Assembly (NCBI GenBank): GCA_029882355.1
Contig: JAOUKV010000010.1
Coordinates: forward strand, 38,402 to 102,401
Direction of reading: 5' to 3'
DNA: 64,000 nucleotides
Source: Gammaproteobacteria bacterium
Lineage (GTDB): Bacteria; Pseudomonadota; Gammaproteobacteria; SZUA-229
Part shown: positions 1-9,900 of the stretch, in pieces
How positions within the stretch are numbered: position 1 is the first letter of the stretch
How the letters are laid out: the number at the start of each line of letters is the position of its first letter
Made by a program: the position numbers and the translations under genes
The notes under the pieces: generated by a model
Seen by the model: only the letters and a program-made list of their open reading frames with translations
The model's database searches: none
What the model was told of the DNA's origin: nothing

Positions 1-437
1 AACTGGCTGTCTTCTGATAGACACCACCAATAATGGACTTACCTAAAAAACTAACTTCAATCTGGTGATCACCGGTTCGAATATTACCGGTATAAATTCG
101 CTGCACACCACCATTACGTAGTGCTTCTAACTCATTGGCCGTGTAAACATGATGAGTTACTTCCTCACCATCGAGCTTAATATCCATGGCATCAAGTCGG
201 AAACCTCCTTCATCGGCAAAAGAAACAAACACCGAAATTTGCGTATTTGAGGGATACAGCAACTTCTCTTCAAGTAGAGACAGCTCACTGGAAATACCTA
301 ATACGTCCTTTTTGATCTCCTGAACCTGCTCATCCAGACCTTTGATTTGAGCTTTAGAGACCTCTTCTGCAAACACCCTGACGCCAAACAAACTCATCGA
401 CGCAACAAGTGTAAAAACCAACATTATTCTATTCATA
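1..437 (-). CDS. exported coiled-coil protein of unknown function (partial)
   Basis: The ATG at 437 opens a reading frame that runs off the left edge of the window, so the C-terminus is missing. About 145 residues are visible. Residues 1-23 form a signal peptide (MNRIMLVFTLVAS, then a VFA-EE cleavage-like site), so the product is probably periplasmic. Residues 28-60 are charged and heptad-like (QIKGLDEQVQEIKKDVLG), suggesting a coiled coil. After that comes a beta-rich stretch containing KLDGEEVTHHVYT and GVQRIYTGNIRTGDHQIEV. The overall pattern resembles a conserved exported family that I recall next to TPR and ExbB/ExbD/TonB genes in gammaproteobacteria, but those neighbours are outside the window. 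Function is unknown. The reading frame is well supported; the family is a weak inference. Confidence 0.7.
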
Positions 438-639
438 TCAATCACTTAAGTATTAACTCGTTTATTTCAGACATACATCACATCCCTAAATTTTGTATTT
501 AAATCCATATTAGACGACATCCTATTAGAGTGTAGACGTATATTTAAGCAAAATTAGCGATTAGATCTGCATAGGCCAATATATTCCAAAATTAAAAACA
601 CTGAATAACACCAATACAGTCAGATTTTATAAAACAAAT

Positions 640-1950
640 TTATCCCAAATGTTCCATTCGGATACGAACCACGTCACCCTGAATTGCGGCTAGTGCTTCA
701 ACTTCTTTGATTGCCGCGTTCATGTTTGCTTCCCGAACTTGCTGGCTAAGTAATATTAAATTCACTAGATTTACGCCTTCTATTGGTTCTTTCTGCAATA
801 CGGCTTCCAAACTAATTTTATGAGACGCAAAAACCTCTGAAACTTCGGCTAGCACTCCTGGTTTGTCTTCAGCACTCATACGCAAATAATACGACGTCTG
901 CGCATCATCAATGGCTAACACTGGTGTATCACGCATTGAATCAGACCTAAAACCTAACAAAGGCACTTTCTGATCTGCTGGCACGTCTATTGAACGTACG
1001 GTATCGATAATATCAGCAACCACGGCTGAAGCCGTTGGCTCAGCACCTGCACCTGCGCCGTAATACAATGTTGGACCGACGGCATCGCCATAAACCAATA
1101 CTGCATTCATCACGCCATCAACGTTGGCCAACAAACGTTTTTCTGGAATTAAAGTAGGATGTACGCGCAACTCAATACCTTTAGCCGTTTTGCGAGCAAT
1201 ACCGAGGTGTTTTATACGGTAACCCAACTCTCCAGCATAATTCACATCTTCTGTTGTAATTTTACTGATGCCTTCGGTATAGGTTTTTTCAAACTGTAAT
1301 TCAATGCCGAATGCTAATGAAGCGAGTATCGTCAACTTGTGCGCCGCATCAATACCTTCAACATCAAAAGTTGGATCAGCTTCAGCGTAACCTAACTCCT
1401 GCGCCTCTTTTAACACATCACCAAAATCACGCCCCTTGTCGCGCATTTCGGTGAGAATAAAATTACCGGTGCCATTGATGATACCGGCAAGCCATTGAAT
1501 TTGATTACCCGCCAAACCTTCGCGCATAGCTTTAATAATGGGGATACCGCCAGCAACAGCCGCTTCATAAGAAACAGTCACACCTTTGGCCGTGGCGGCC
1601 TGCATGATCTCGGTGCCATGTGTCGCAATCAGTGCTTTATTAGCGGTAACAACGTGCTTGCCGTTATCAATCGCTTTCATCACTAAATCTTTGGCCAGCG
1701 TGTAGCCACCAATCAACTCAACCACGATTTGTACTTCCGGGTCATTAACCACTTCAAAAGCATCTTCAGTGAGTTTTACTTTGGCAGGATCAACAATCGT
1801 TTGCTCTGCAATACCTAAACCAGCGACGTGAGAGACCTCAATAGCGCGACCCACACGGGCCTGAATTTCTGCTGCATTTCTCAGTAACACTGTCGCCGTT
1901 CCGCCACCCACTGTACCCAGACCTAATAAACCTACTTTAACTGCTTCCAA
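640..1950 (-). CDS. hom: homoserine dehydrogenase
   Basis: Reduces aspartate semialdehyde to homoserine with NAD(P)H, at the branch to threonine and methionine, in the cytoplasm. The 436-residue length fits a monofunctional Hom. The N-terminus has the Rossmann motif GLGTVGGG (residues 10-17). The middle has the family signature around AAVAGGIPIIKAMREGL, INGTGNFIL and GYAEADPTFDVEG. Residues from about 355 form a C-terminal ACT domain (YYLRMSAEDKPGVLAEVSEV), the usual site of threonine feedback. Translation probably starts at TTG (1950), because GGGAGAGAG lies just upstream at Shine-Dalgarno distance. The gene stands alone here; thrC, its common partner, is not visible. A separate aspartate kinase in the ectoine operon makes the same upstream intermediate. 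Confidence 0.96.
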   Translation of the reverse strand: MEAVKVGLLGLGTVGGGTATVLLRNAAEIQARVGRAIEVSHVAGLGIAEQTIVDPAKVKLTEDAFEVVNDPEVQIVVELIGGYTLAKDLVMKAIDNGKHVVTANKALIATHGTEIMQAATAKGVTVSYEAAVAGGIPIIKAMREGLAGNQIQWLAGIINGTGNFILTEMRDKGRDFGDVLKEAQELGYAEADPTFDVEGIDAAHKLTILASLAFGIELQFEKTYTEGISKITTEDVNYAGELGYRIKHLGIARKTAKGIELRVHPTLIPEKRLLANVDGVMNAVLVYGDAVGPTLYYGAGAGAEPTASAVVADIIDTVRSIDVPADQKVPLLGFRSDSMRDTPVLAIDDAQTSYYLRMSAEDKPGVLAEVSEVFASHKISLEAVLQKEPIEGVNLVNLILLSQQVREANMNAAIKEVEALAAIQGDVVRIRMEHLG

Positions 1951-2080
1951 GACTCTCTCCCATCACCGGATCTGCGCAAATCAGATCGAAATATCAATAA
2001 GTGGCGCATTCTACTGCATATGCATGCCATCGAACAGAACGTATAATGCCAAAACCCCCTTGCAACTCTGGATAACTATT

Positions 2081-2455
2081 GTGAAATTTGCCGAATCTGA
2101 TCCCACCGAAGGTTATTTCATTACTATGTATGATGAAGATACGATTCAGGTGAATGGCAAGAATTTCAGTAACAGCCTGATTATCTCAAGTCAGCAGCTC
2201 AAGGCCGACTGGCCACCTCACTCACCAGAAGAATTGATTAGCGAACATTTCTCAGCCATTGTTCAATTAAAACCAGAGCTGGTGCTAATTGGAACAGGCA
2301 ACAAACTGGTATTTCCGCCCGTTGAAACCTATGCAGAATTAATCAAGCTGGGTGTCGGTGTAGAAATTATGGATACTGGCGCCGCTTGCCGGACTTATAA
2401 CATTCTAAGCAATGAAGGTCGCCATGTCGTCTGTGGCCTGATTTTATCTAACTAA
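2081..2455 (+). CDS. Mth938-like domain protein
   Basis: A small cytoplasmic protein of the Mth938/Xcc1710-like family (DUF498), which has no settled bacterial role. The motif set is typical: TIQVNGKNFSNSLIIS near the start, then LVLIGTGNKLVFPP and GVGVEIMDTGAACRTYNIL. I place the start at GTG 2081 (VKFAESDPTEGYF), giving 124 residues, the usual family length. The frame stays open upstream to an ATG at 2024, but those residues do not look like the family and no ribosome site was seen there. It is divergent from hom and convergent with rpoS, so it is probably transcribed alone. Confidence 0.82.
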   Translation: MKFAESDPTEGYFITMYDEDTIQVNGKNFSNSLIISSQQLKADWPPHSPEELISEHFSAIVQLKPELVLIGTGNKLVFPPVETYAELIKLGVGVEIMDTGAACRTYNILSNEGRHVVCGLILSN

Positions 2456-2466
2456 AAATACAGACA

Positions 2467-2501
2467 TAAAAAAACCGGGAGAATCAAAGAACCACCCGGT
2501 T
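2467..2501 (-). terminator. rho-independent terminator of rpoS
   Basis: A 7-bp perfect stem (AACCGGG at 2473-2479 pairing with CCCGGTT at 2495-2501) is followed, on the minus strand, by a run of seven T. It lies 38 bp beyond the rpoS stop. The T run is present only in the minus-strand direction, so it serves rpoS rather than the convergent Mth938-like gene. Confidence 0.75.
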
Positions 2502-2538
2502 AAGTAATGCAGCTTTATTTTTATTTTTTTACTACTTA

Positions 2539-3546
2539 TTAGTCCTGAAATAAAAGCTCTTCAGAGAAACCCTGACTTTCAAGAATTTTACGAAGCTGTT
2601 TCAGTGCATCCATCTGAATCTGGCGAACGCGTTCACGAGTCACACCCAGTTCACGACCCACATCTTCCAGCGTAGTACGTTCATGGTTATTCAAACCAAA
2701 ACGACGAACCAGCACTTCGCGTTGTTTTTCTTCCAACTGACCCATCCAGACACCCAGATTCGCCATTACATCTTCGTTCTGAAGCATTTCTGGTGGAGCT
2801 TGCATACGTTCATCAGCAACGACCTCAAGCAAAGGACGATCATTTTCAGCACCGATAGGTACATCGACGGAAGTCACACGATCACGCAGACCCAACATTT
2901 TTTCAACATTGGCTACGGGTTTATCCAGCATTTTGGCGATATCTTCAGCGGTAGGCTCTTTATCCATGGTTTGCTCAAGCTTGCGAGCAGCACGCAGATA
3001 AACATTCAATTCTTTGATTACGTGGATGGGCAGGCGAATGGTGCGAGTCTGATTCATCAGTGCGCGTTCGATAGTCTGACGAATCCACCAGGTAGCATAT
3101 GTTGAAAAACGGAAACCCTTCTCAGGATCGAATTTCTCAACAGCACGGATCAACCCCAGATTGCCTTCTTCGATAAGGTCGAGCAGCGCCAGGCCACGGT
3201 TCATATAGCGACGAGCGATTTTGACAACCAGACGCAGATTGCATTCGATCATCTTCTTGCGGGCTTCCATATCACCCTTCAGGGAAAGACGGGAGTAATA
3301 AACCTCTTCCTCTGCCGTCAATAATGGCGAACCTTCGATCTCTCTCAAATACAGACGAGTTGCATCCAGCTCTTTACGATTAACTTTTCCGGTTATATCA
3401 GGGGAGGTTTTTTTATCAACCACAGCCTCTTCTTTAGCGGTGAGCTCATCAGTATCATCTTCTTCAATATCGATATCATCTATATCGTGCATCAACACAC
3501 CAACATCTCCAGTATTATCTCGGCTCTCTAACGTAGCTTCTCTCAT
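2539..3546 (-). CDS. rpoS: RNA polymerase sigma factor RpoS
   Basis: Stationary-phase and general-stress sigma factor. The order of sigma-70 regions is complete. Region 1.2 is [20 protein letters not shown]. Region 2 includes [36 protein letters not shown] and [17 protein letters not shown]. Region 3 follows, and the region 4 helix-turn-helix is [20 protein letters not shown] near the C-terminus. The N-terminus is acidic ([14 protein letters not shown]). I chose ATG 3546 (335 residues) because AGGGGAAG sits just upstream; a TTG at 3564 is the alternative. The gene follows nlpD, as in other gammaproteobacteria, and the 240-bp gap plus nlpD probably carries its promoters. RpoS may also act on the ectoine operon in this window, but that is not shown. 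Confidence 0.97.
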   Translation of the reverse strand: MREATLESRDNTGDVGVLMHDIDDIDIEEDDTDELTAKEEAVVDKKTSPDITGKVNRKELDATRLYLREIEGSPLLTAEEEVYYSRLSLKGDMEARKKMIECNLRLVVKIARRYMNRGLALLDLIEEGNLGLIRAVEKFDPEKGFRFSTYATWWIRQTIERALMNQTRTIRLPIHVIKELNVYLRAARKLEQTMDKEPTAEDIAKMLDKPVANVEKMLGLRDRVTSVDVPIGAENDRPLLEVVADERMQAPPEMLQNEDVMANLGVWMGQLEEKQREVLVRRFGLNNHERTTLEDVGRELGVTRERVRQIQMDALKQLRKILESQGFSEELLFQD

Positions 3547-3786
3547 TTTTCTTCCCCTTTTCAAATACGTTTTTATTTTTGTTTTCGCATTTTTTGTGCC
3601 TGTCTGAGTATTTATTCAAAACCCTTTATTTCCATACACTTACAAGGCACTTCTAAAACCCTTCACAGGTTGGAAAAATTTATATCACTAAATATCGTTG
3701 TAAAGCAAGGATTTAATTGAATTAATTAAAATTTATTTTACGATTTGATGGGTAACCACATGATATTGTGGTTTGGACGGGGACAA

Positions 3787-4704
3787 TCAACTACGAGGTA
3801 GATACCGTATAGGATCAACAGGTTTGCCATTTTTGCGAATTTCAAAGTGGAGTTTTGGTTTTTCAACGCCGGTTTTTCCTAATTCAGCAATTTTTTGACC
3901 CGCTTTTACACTCTCACCTTCTTTCACCAACAGCCTTTTATTATGCGCATAGGCGCTGAGATAAGACTTACTATGTTTGATAATGACCAAATTACCGTAA
4001 CTGATCAAACCATTACCGCTATAAACCACTTTTCCAGAAGAAGCAGCTTTCACCGATTCACCCTCTTTGCCTGCAATATCGATACCTTTGGCATCATTTT
4101 TATTCTTATTAAAGCGTTCAATCACCTTACCAACAACTGGCCATTGCCAGCTAACCGTACGTTTTGTGTCAACAACCGATACTGGCGTACGAACAGTCTG
4201 CGGAGTAACTAGCGATACTGCACTCTGGAGAGTAGTATTTTGCACAACGGGACGAACTTGTGCGACAACTGGCTTACCCGTGAGATTCAAAGTTTGTCCT
4301 GGGTTGATCACATAAGGTTTTTTTAAGCCATTAATCCATGCCAACCTGTCTACACTGACATCAGTTGCCTTTGATAAAGAATATAAGGTATCACCACGTC
4401 TCACTGTGATTTCTGTCGGCCTCTTTTGTTGTAGCGGTTGAGCCTCTTCTACAACAGACTTTACAGCCGCGAGACTGTCAGATTCATTGGTGTGCAGTCG
4501 ATCACCGGGATGGATAATGTAAGGAGATGACAAGTGATTCCATTTGGCCAGATCATCGGGATCAATTTCATAGCGCCAGGCGATCGAATACAGGGTATCG
4601 CCAGCGGTGACCGTATAATCATCTGGATCCCAATTGAGGCGTTGGTTAGTACAGGAGACGAACAGTACAGGCAGTGATAATAGGAAAATAATCGTACGAA
4701 ACAT
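3787..4704 (-). CDS. nlpD: NlpD-like murein-hydrolase activator lipoprotein
   Basis: Envelope lipoprotein expected to activate an AmiC-type amidase at the division septum. A lipoprotein signal ends in LFVSC (Cys 18). Two LysM peptidoglycan-binding domains follow, at about residues 31-72 (VTAGDTLYSIAWRYEI) and 99-142 (VRRGDTLYSLSKATDV). A C-terminal M23/LytM domain begins at about residue 205. The metal-binding residues are degenerate: the first motif reads KGIDIAG where active enzymes have H..D, and the last reads PKLHFEIR instead of HLHFE. This is the state expected of a non-enzymatic activator. E. coli NlpD has one LysM; this has two. Length 305 is somewhat short. It sits between the DedA-like gene and rpoS, the usual order. 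Confidence 0.92.
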   Translation of the reverse strand: MFRTIIFLLSLPVLFVSCTNQRLNWDPDDYTVTAGDTLYSIAWRYEIDPDDLAKWNHLSSPYIIHPGDRLHTNESDSLAAVKSVVEEAQPLQQKRPTEITVRRGDTLYSLSKATDVSVDRLAWINGLKKPYVINPGQTLNLTGKPVVAQVRPVVQNTTLQSAVSLVTPQTVRTPVSVVDTKRTVSWQWPVVGKVIERFNKNKNDAKGIDIAGKEGESVKAASSGKVVYSGNGLISYGNLVIIKHSKSYLSAYAHNKRLLVKEGESVKAGQKIAELGKTGVEKPKLHFEIRKNGKPVDPIRYLPRS

Positions 4705-4707
4705 GTT

Positions 4708-5280
4708 TTAACGATGGTAGTAAATCACAACAACAATCACCAGCACGGTGAACCAGCCCAGCCATTCAATATAACGGCGAACCAACGGTTCCATTTTTGG
4801 CCCTGCCCAGGCCATCGAAAACGCGACCAGGAAAAAATGCGCCGAGCGCCCGACCAGAGCAGCCAATAAAAACATCGGTATCGACATAGCAAAAGCGCCA
4901 GCAGTAATGGTGAATAACTTAAATGGAATCGGTGAGAAACCCGCAATCACGACCGACCAGAAACCCCATTCTCTAAACCACTCCTGTGCAATGGTGTATT
5001 TATCCCAGTAACCAACATCAAGTAGAACTGGCTCAATCCAGCCAATAGCAAAATAGCCCAGCATGTAGCCAAATAAACCACCAAACACAGAAGTCAGAGT
5101 AGCAATGGTGGCGATACGCAGTGCGCGCTCCGGTTTGGCGACGGCCATCGGAGCCACCATTAGCGCCGTGGGAACAGGGAAAAATATCGACTCAAAAATA
5201 CTCACAGCCGCCAGATAACGTTCAGCATTAGGATGTGCCGCCATATCCATGCATTTTTTGTATAACTTATTAAATAACAT
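4708..5280 (-). CDS. YqaA/DedA-family inner-membrane protein
   Basis: A 190-residue inner-membrane protein of the SNARE-associated/DedA (VTT) superfamily, YqaA group. The hallmark ESIFFPVPTALMVAP (about residues 31-45) and AGFSPIPFKLFTITAGAFAM (about 114-133) are present. These re-entrant proline and glycine segments are shared by DedA flippase-like proteins. Hydrophobic segments cover roughly residues 25-50, 55-80, 105-150 and 172-188. I use ATG 5280; a TTG lies one codon upstream. Only 3 bp separate it from nlpD and 20 bp from pcm, so it belongs to the surE-pcm-yqaA-nlpD run. Substrate is unknown. Confidence 0.88.
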   Translation of the reverse strand: MLFNKLYKKCMDMAAHPNAERYLAAVSIFESIFFPVPTALMVAPMAVAKPERALRIATIATLTSVFGGLFGYMLGYFAIGWIEPVLLDVGYWDKYTIAQEWFREWGFWSVVIAGFSPIPFKLFTITAGAFAMSIPMFLLAALVGRSAHFFLVAFSMAWAGPKMEPLVRRYIEWLGWFTVLVIVVVIYYHR

Positions 5281-5303
5281 CAATCTAACCTAAAATAATG
5301 AAA

Positions 5304-5972
5304 CTAACGAATCGCGCCATCGAGTAAGGGAACAAAACGAACTGCGTTCAAGGTTTGCTCATCAAAATCAGTGGCAGAAGTACGTGTAATCAACTTCAAC
5401 TGCTGATCACCCGCAATGGTGCCGACAGGAATTACCATACGACCACCAATTTCCAGCTGTTCCAACAAAGATTCAGGAATTTGTTCAGGTGCCGCGGTAA
5501 CCATAATGGCAGGATACGGCGCATGTTCCGGCCAGCCCCATGAACCATCGCTGTGTTTGCTAAAAACATTACGCAGCCCGATCTCACGATGGCACTCACG
5601 CGCCTTGGTTAACAGGCCACTAATGCGTTCTACGGTATAAACCTTCGGTACCAGGCGCGACAATACCCCTGACTGATAACCCGATCCGGTTCCCACTTCG
5701 AGCACAAAATCTGGCACACCCTTCTCAAGCAAGACCTCAGTCATGCGTGCCACAATATAGGGCTGAGAAATCGTTTGCCCCTGACCGATAGGCAAAGAAG
5801 AATCTTCGTAGGCACGGTGTGCCAGCGCCTCATCAATAAACAGATGCCGCGGCGTGGTGCGCATTACTTCCAGCACACGCTCGTCTATTATCCCTTTATC
5901 ACGCAGACGTTCGATCAAACGATCACGTGTGCGCTGGGACGTCATACCTATACCTTGAATACTTCGATGCAT
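5304..5972 (-). CDS. pcm: protein-L-isoaspartate O-methyltransferase
   Basis: Methylates isoaspartyl residues with S-adenosylmethionine to start repair of aged proteins. Class I methyltransferase motif I is [11 protein letters not shown] (about residues 86-96). The family-specific segment [18 protein letters not shown] (about 54-71) is intact, as is the C-terminal [10 protein letters not shown]. Length is 222. The ATG at 5972 gives HRSIQGIG before [14 protein letters not shown]. An inner ATG at 5945 has AAGG upstream and would give the shorter form common in databases; I keep the longer one because the GIGMTSQR sequence recurs in relatives. It lies 35 bp after surE and is probably co-transcribed with it. 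Confidence 0.95.
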   Translation of the reverse strand: MHRSIQGIGMTSQRTRDRLIERLRDKGIIDERVLEVMRTTPRHLFIDEALAHRAYEDSSLPIGQGQTISQPYIVARMTEVLLEKGVPDFVLEVGTGSGYQSGVLSRLVPKVYTVERISGLLTKARECHREIGLRNVFSKHSDGSWGWPEHAPYPAIMVTAAPEQIPESLLEQLEIGGRMVIPVGTIAGDQQLKLITRTSATDFDEQTLNAVRFVPLLDGAIR

Positions 5973-6007
5973 GTTACTGAGTTCGTGTCGCTGTCTATTT
6001 ATAGTTA

Positions 6008-6769
6008 TTATTTTTGAAAAAACGAAGCGGTGTTCAACCAGTCGCTTAGGCCGTTAAGGCTATCATATCGGGTTAAATCTATCTGCAAAGGCGTTATCGA
6101 AATAAACCCATGTTCAATAGCATGAAAATCAGTGCCCTCACCTGCATCCTGCGTTTTACCCGGTGGCCCGACCCAATACACCGGCTCACCACGTGGATCT
6201 GTCTGCCTGATTACACCTTCTGATTTATGTCGATTACCCAAACGTGTTGCCTTGATACCTTTTATCTCGTCCCAGGGTAAATCCGGCACATTCACGTTAA
6301 GAATACTGTCCTGGGTCAACGGCTGTTGTTGCAACTGCTCAACAACCTGCACAATGGCTTTGGCAGCGCTTTCGAAATACTCGGGTGTATACGAGCCCAT
6401 AGAAACAGCAATCGCAGGTAAACCTAAAAAACGTCCTTCCATGGCCGCAGCGACGGTACCTGAATAGAGCACATCATCGCCCATATTGGCGCCATCATTA
6501 ATCCCCGAAATCACAATATCCGGTTCAGATTCAAGCAAACCGGTAATCGCCAGATGCACACAATCTGTAGGCGTGCCATTAACACAGGTAAAACCATTTT
6601 CCATCACATTGGCACGTAACGGTTGTTCAAGCGTCAATGAATTACTGGCACCACTACGATTTCGATCCGGTGCCACCACCGAGATCGTGTGCAATTTGCT
6701 CAGGGCATCTGCCAGCACCCGTAAGCCCGGTGCAAGATAACCGTCATCGTTGCTTAATAATATGTGCAT
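6008..6769 (-). CDS. surE: 5'/3'-nucleotidase SurE
   Basis: Survival protein E, a metal-dependent nucleoside monophosphate phosphatase in the cytoplasm. The N-terminal [14 protein letters not shown] holds the DD metal ligands (residues 8-9). [12 protein letters not shown] supplies the conserved Ser/Asn, and [19 protein letters not shown] (about 87-105) completes the active site. Length 253 is normal. It is the first gene of the surE-pcm-yqaA-nlpD-rpoS block, a layout linked to stationary-phase survival. The Smr gene starts divergently 41 bp away. Confidence 0.97.
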   Translation of the reverse strand: MHILLSNDDGYLAPGLRVLADALSKLHTISVVAPDRNRSGASNSLTLEQPLRANVMENGFTCVNGTPTDCVHLAITGLLESEPDIVISGINDGANMGDDVLYSGTVAAAMEGRFLGLPAIAVSMGSYTPEYFESAAKAIVQVVEQLQQQPLTQDSILNVNVPDLPWDEIKGIKATRLGNRHKSEGVIRQTDPRGEPVYWVGPPGKTQDAGEGTDFHAIEHGFISITPLQIDLTRYDSLNGLSDWLNTASFFQK

Positions 6770-6810
6770 AAACCTGAATCATCGTTAAAATGGACAAAAG
6801 CTAACTATAC

Positions 6811-7443
6811 ATGATGTGGCCGCACCCCATGCAGGATGATTCAAAAAAAGACGCGAAAAAACAGCCAGATAACTGGTACGATGCCTGGCAAAACGAAACT
6901 GAAGCAGAAGAAGCCGAGCAAGAAGTCATCGATGAGGCTTCGCTGTTTCAGGAAGCCATGCAGGGAGTGACCCCCATCAAAAAGGATAATAAAGTCAGCA
7001 CAAAACCTGCGCTAAAAAACATCAAAATCAGAAGTCATGACGAACGACCTGATATCAACGATGTATTCTCGGATGCGCCCGTCGATGAATGCCCCGACCA
7101 ACTACTGTATTCCAGGGACGGCATCACTCCTGACACGCTGAAAAAATTACGCAAGGGCAAATTCCAAATCGACAACAGTATTGACCTGCATGGTATGACC
7201 GTTGATGCCGCACGAGACTATCTGCTGGAGTTCTTAGCTGAATGCGAAGCCGATGGCAGCCGCAACATCATCATTGTACACGGCAAAGGCTACAGCTCAC
7301 CCGGCAAGAAACCGGTAATCAAACCTATGGTAAATCGCTGGCTACGAGTAGCACCGACAGTACTGGCCTTTTGCAGCGCGCAGCCAAAAGATGGCGGTAC
7401 GGGTGCAGTGTATGTTCTGTTAAAAAGAAATAAAGCGGGCTAA
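6811..7443 (+). CDS. Smr-domain endonuclease-like protein
   Basis: A 210-residue cytoplasmic protein with a C-terminal Smr (small MutS-related) domain. The domain begins at SIDLHGMTVDAARDYLLEFL (about residues 125-144) and contains IIIVHGKGYSSPG and the late KPMVNRWL segment. LDLHG- and HGKG-type motifs are the core of Smr nucleases such as SmrA and SmrB. The N-terminal 90 residues are charged and Glu/Lys rich, as in SmrA/SmrB. E. coli SmrB cuts mRNA at collided ribosomes; whether this is the orthologue is not decidable by eye. Start is ATG 6811, with ATG 6829 an equally possible start, since no ribosome site is clear. Its stop overlaps the clcA stop by 4 bp. Confidence 0.88.
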   Translation: MMWPHPMQDDSKKDAKKQPDNWYDAWQNETEAEEAEQEVIDEASLFQEAMQGVTPIKKDNKVSTKPALKNIKIRSHDERPDINDVFSDAPVDECPDQLLYSRDGITPDTLKKLRKGKFQIDNSIDLHGMTVDAARDYLLEFLAECEADGSRNIIIVHGKGYSSPGKKPVIKPMVNRWLRVAPTVLAFCSAQPKDGGTGAVYVLLKRNKAG

Positions 7444-8777
7444 GACTTCGCCTTAATATCCGGTTCAATCGCTTTAAGATTAGCCAGAAAATTTTCAGCC
7501 AGCGCAAAATAAATCGACTTTTTACAAATCAGTTTTGATGTGCCGGTAGCAATCAATGAAGTTGCCATCATTGCTAAAACCAGATCCTGATTATCGGTCA
7601 TTTCCATAACAATAATAAAAGCCGTGATCGGTGTTTGCACCACTGCCGAGAAATAACCCACCATAGCCAATACGACAATCGTTGATGCTAATTCAATCGG
7701 AAAATATGCGGCGATGTTTGCGCCCAGACCTGCACCACTGGCTAAAGATGGCGCAAAAATACCGCCGGGAATACCACTCAAATAAGTTGCGATGGTCGCC
7801 AGGATTTTAAGCAAGGGATAAAAAACACCGACTTCAGCAGCGCAGGCTTCTGTGCCCGCGCAACTGACAATCTGTTTGGCTTCAATATAGCCCGTACCAT
7901 AAATCACGCCACCACTGATAAAACCTAAAAAGGCAACAATCAGACCACAGGCAAAAGCAATCTTGATTGCATGTGCCGGCATGAAAGGTCGTAACCACGA
8001 TGAAGCAGAAATTAATATCTGACTAAAACCACCGCCCAGCACTCCACCGACGACACCACAAACCAATACCGCCAGCCAGACAAAACCAAAATCGAGATCC
8101 GCTGGTGATGTACCGTAATAATTATAATTATCCTGATGCACGACAATCGCAACCATGCCCGCTAGCACTACACCAATCAACATCATGGTGCTATTACGTC
8201 GATCAAATGAACGCGCCATTTCTTCAATGGCAAACATAATGCCAGCCAATGGCGTATTAAAAGCCGCTGCCACACCAGCGCCACCACCAGTCAAAATTAA
8301 ACCACGCTCCAGGTAACGCGCCGGCACGTGCATGTGCCGGCCAATGGAATACATAATCGCCGCGCCGATATGCACCGTCGGGCCTTCACGCCCAATCGAA
8401 CCGCCGACAAACAAACCCAGCACAGTCAGAATAAATTTACCTACAGCAATACGAACAGACAGCAGACGCTTACACAAACCTTCACCAGTTCGCTCGATCG
8501 CGACCAGCGTTTGTGGAATACCGCTGCCCTCCGCACCCGCAAAGAAACGACGCGTCAACCAGCTAATCAGCACGAAACCTAAAGGCGTAACGATGAAAGG
8601 CAACCAGGGCGTTGCAGCAATATGCTCTCGGAAAGAGTGGTCTGCAAACTCACCCAGCAAAGCAAAGGACGCAGCCACCACACCAACGAGTATCGCACCC
8701 AGCCAGAATATAAGGTGGGTACGCCATGTGGTGCGGTTAAAAAATCGGTGCTTGGTTCGACGGATATGGCGGCGCAT
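7440..8777 (-). CDS. clcA: ClC-family chloride/proton antiporter
   Basis: Inner-membrane ClC protein of 445 residues. All three anion-pathway signatures are present: GSGIPQ (84-89), GREGP (129-133, with gating glutamate E131) and GIFAPSLASGAG (about 335-346). The pair of glutamates in FAIEEMARSF corresponds to the region of the proton glutamate of E. coli ClcA, so exchange rather than a channel is likely. About ten hydrophobic segments are visible. The family moves chloride against protons in acid or osmotic stress. It is convergent with the Smr gene and has its own upstream gap of about 100 bp before mtnA. Confidence 0.92.
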   Translation of the reverse strand: MRRHIRRTKHRFFNRTTWRTHLIFWLGAILVGVVAASFALLGEFADHSFREHIAATPWLPFIVTPLGFVLISWLTRRFFAGAEGSGIPQTLVAIERTGEGLCKRLLSVRIAVGKFILTVLGLFVGGSIGREGPTVHIGAAIMYSIGRHMHVPARYLERGLILTGGGAGVAAAFNTPLAGIMFAIEEMARSFDRRNSTMMLIGVVLAGMVAIVVHQDNYNYYGTSPADLDFGFVWLAVLVCGVVGGVLGGGFSQILISASSWLRPFMPAHAIKIAFACGLIVAFLGFISGGVIYGTGYIEAKQIVSCAGTEACAAEVGVFYPLLKILATIATYLSGIPGGIFAPSLASGAGLGANIAAYFPIELASTIVVLAMVGYFSAVVQTPITAFIIVMEMTDNQDLVLAMMATSLIATGTSKLICKKSIYFALAENFLANLKAIEPDIKAKS

Positions 8778-8877
8778 TAGTAAAACTGAAGTTATTCAAG
8801 TAGAGAGAGGGATTGTAACGTAAATCAGCTCACCCGTACCAAGCCAGCAGCCCATTCATCGCAACACGTTTTTTAAG

Positions 8878-9900
8878 CTATAAACTTTTAAGCACACCAT
8901 TTTTTAACATTTCCTGAGTAAAAACGCCCTTATCGCAAATTAGGGCCGTTACATTATCAACCGGAGAAACATCAAACGCAGGATTGCAAACGGGGGCATT
9001 CACGGGAGCCCAGCAGACATCGCCAAAACTTCCGCGAACACCACGCACTTCATAGGCTTCACGTTCTTCAATGGGAATGCCGTCGCCTGTTTCACATTCA
9101 AAATCGATGGTGGTGTAAGGCGCAACCGGATAAAAAGGAATGTTGTGGTATTTGGCCAGCACTGACAGTGAGTAGGTGCCAATCTTATTGGCGAAGTCAC
9201 CATTCAGCGCCACCCGGTCAGAGCCAACAAAGATCTTTTGAATCTTTCCAGTTTTCATCATATGGGCAGCCATGCTGTCGGTGATAATTGAATAGGGAAT
9301 TCCCGCCTGTTCCAGTTCCCACGCAGTCAGGCGCCCGCCCTGCAGTAACGGTCTGGTCTCATCGACATAAACATGAATTTTTTTACCCTGCTCATGGGCT
9401 TTAAAAATCACGCCAAGCGCCGTTCCTACACCTGCGGTAACCAGCCTTCCGGTATTACAATGAGTCAGAATACCATCACCATCCTGCACTAACTCAGCAC
9501 CGTATTCAGCCATCTTGTCACAGAGCTCTACATCCTCTTCGAAGGCCCTGACCGCCTCCTCTTCAAAAAACTGGTGAAAGTTTTCCTTCTCCAAATGCAC
9601 CAGCATTCGATCGATAACCACCATTAAATTAACGGCTGTCGGGCGAGACGCACGCAGTGTGAGTGCCAGCTGCCGAACCTTATCTCGATCATCAATGCCT
9701 TTTGAAAATTGTGCCAGCGCCAACCCGGCTGAGATACCGATAGCAGGTGCGCCTCTTACCTTCAGCATCTGGATAATTGCCACCATGTGATCGACATCTT
9801 TAACCAGAATCAGATCTTCGTTATGCGGTAAAAGCTGCTGGTCGAGTATATAAAGTTCTCCGTCTTTAAAACGGATTCCCAGGGAGTGCAAATTTTTCAC
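8878..9900 (-). CDS. mtnA: S-methyl-5-thioribose-1-phosphate isomerase
   Basis: Converts methylthioribose-1-phosphate to methylthioribulose-1-phosphate in salvage of methylthioadenosine. An eIF2B-alpha-like protein of 340 residues. Conserved segments include MLKVRGAPAIGISAGLALAQ (around residues 46-65), ILTHCNTGRLVTAGVGTALG (with the catalytic-region Cys), YVDETRPLLQGGRLTAWEL and VGSDRVALNGDFANKIGTY. The start is GTG 9900, which overlaps the aldolase stop in a GTGA arrangement, so the two genes are translationally coupled. It could also act on 5-deoxyribose-1-phosphate, as described for bifunctional salvage pathways. Confidence 0.95.
   Translation of the reverse strand: MKNLHSLGIRFKDGELYILDQQLLPHNEDLILVKDVDHMVAIIQMLKVRGAPAIGISAGLALAQFSKGIDDRDKVRQLALTLRASRPTAVNLMVVIDRMLVHLEKENFHQFFEEEAVRAFEEDVELCDKMAEYGAELVQDGDGILTHCNTGRLVTAGVGTALGVIFKAHEQGKKIHVYVDETRPLLQGGRLTAWELEQAGIPYSIITDSMAAHMMKTGKIQKIFVGSDRVALNGDFANKIGTYSLSVLAKYHNIPFYPVAPYTTIDFECETGDGIPIEEREAYEVRGVRGSFGDVCWAPVNAPVCNPAFDVSPVDNVTALICDKGVFTQEMLKNGVLKSL

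Noticed and set aside
725..729. Considered the CSSCH of the Cache kinase (residue numbers) as a c-type haem site
   Set aside because: It sits in the cytoplasmic ATPase domain, where covalent haem attachment does not occur.
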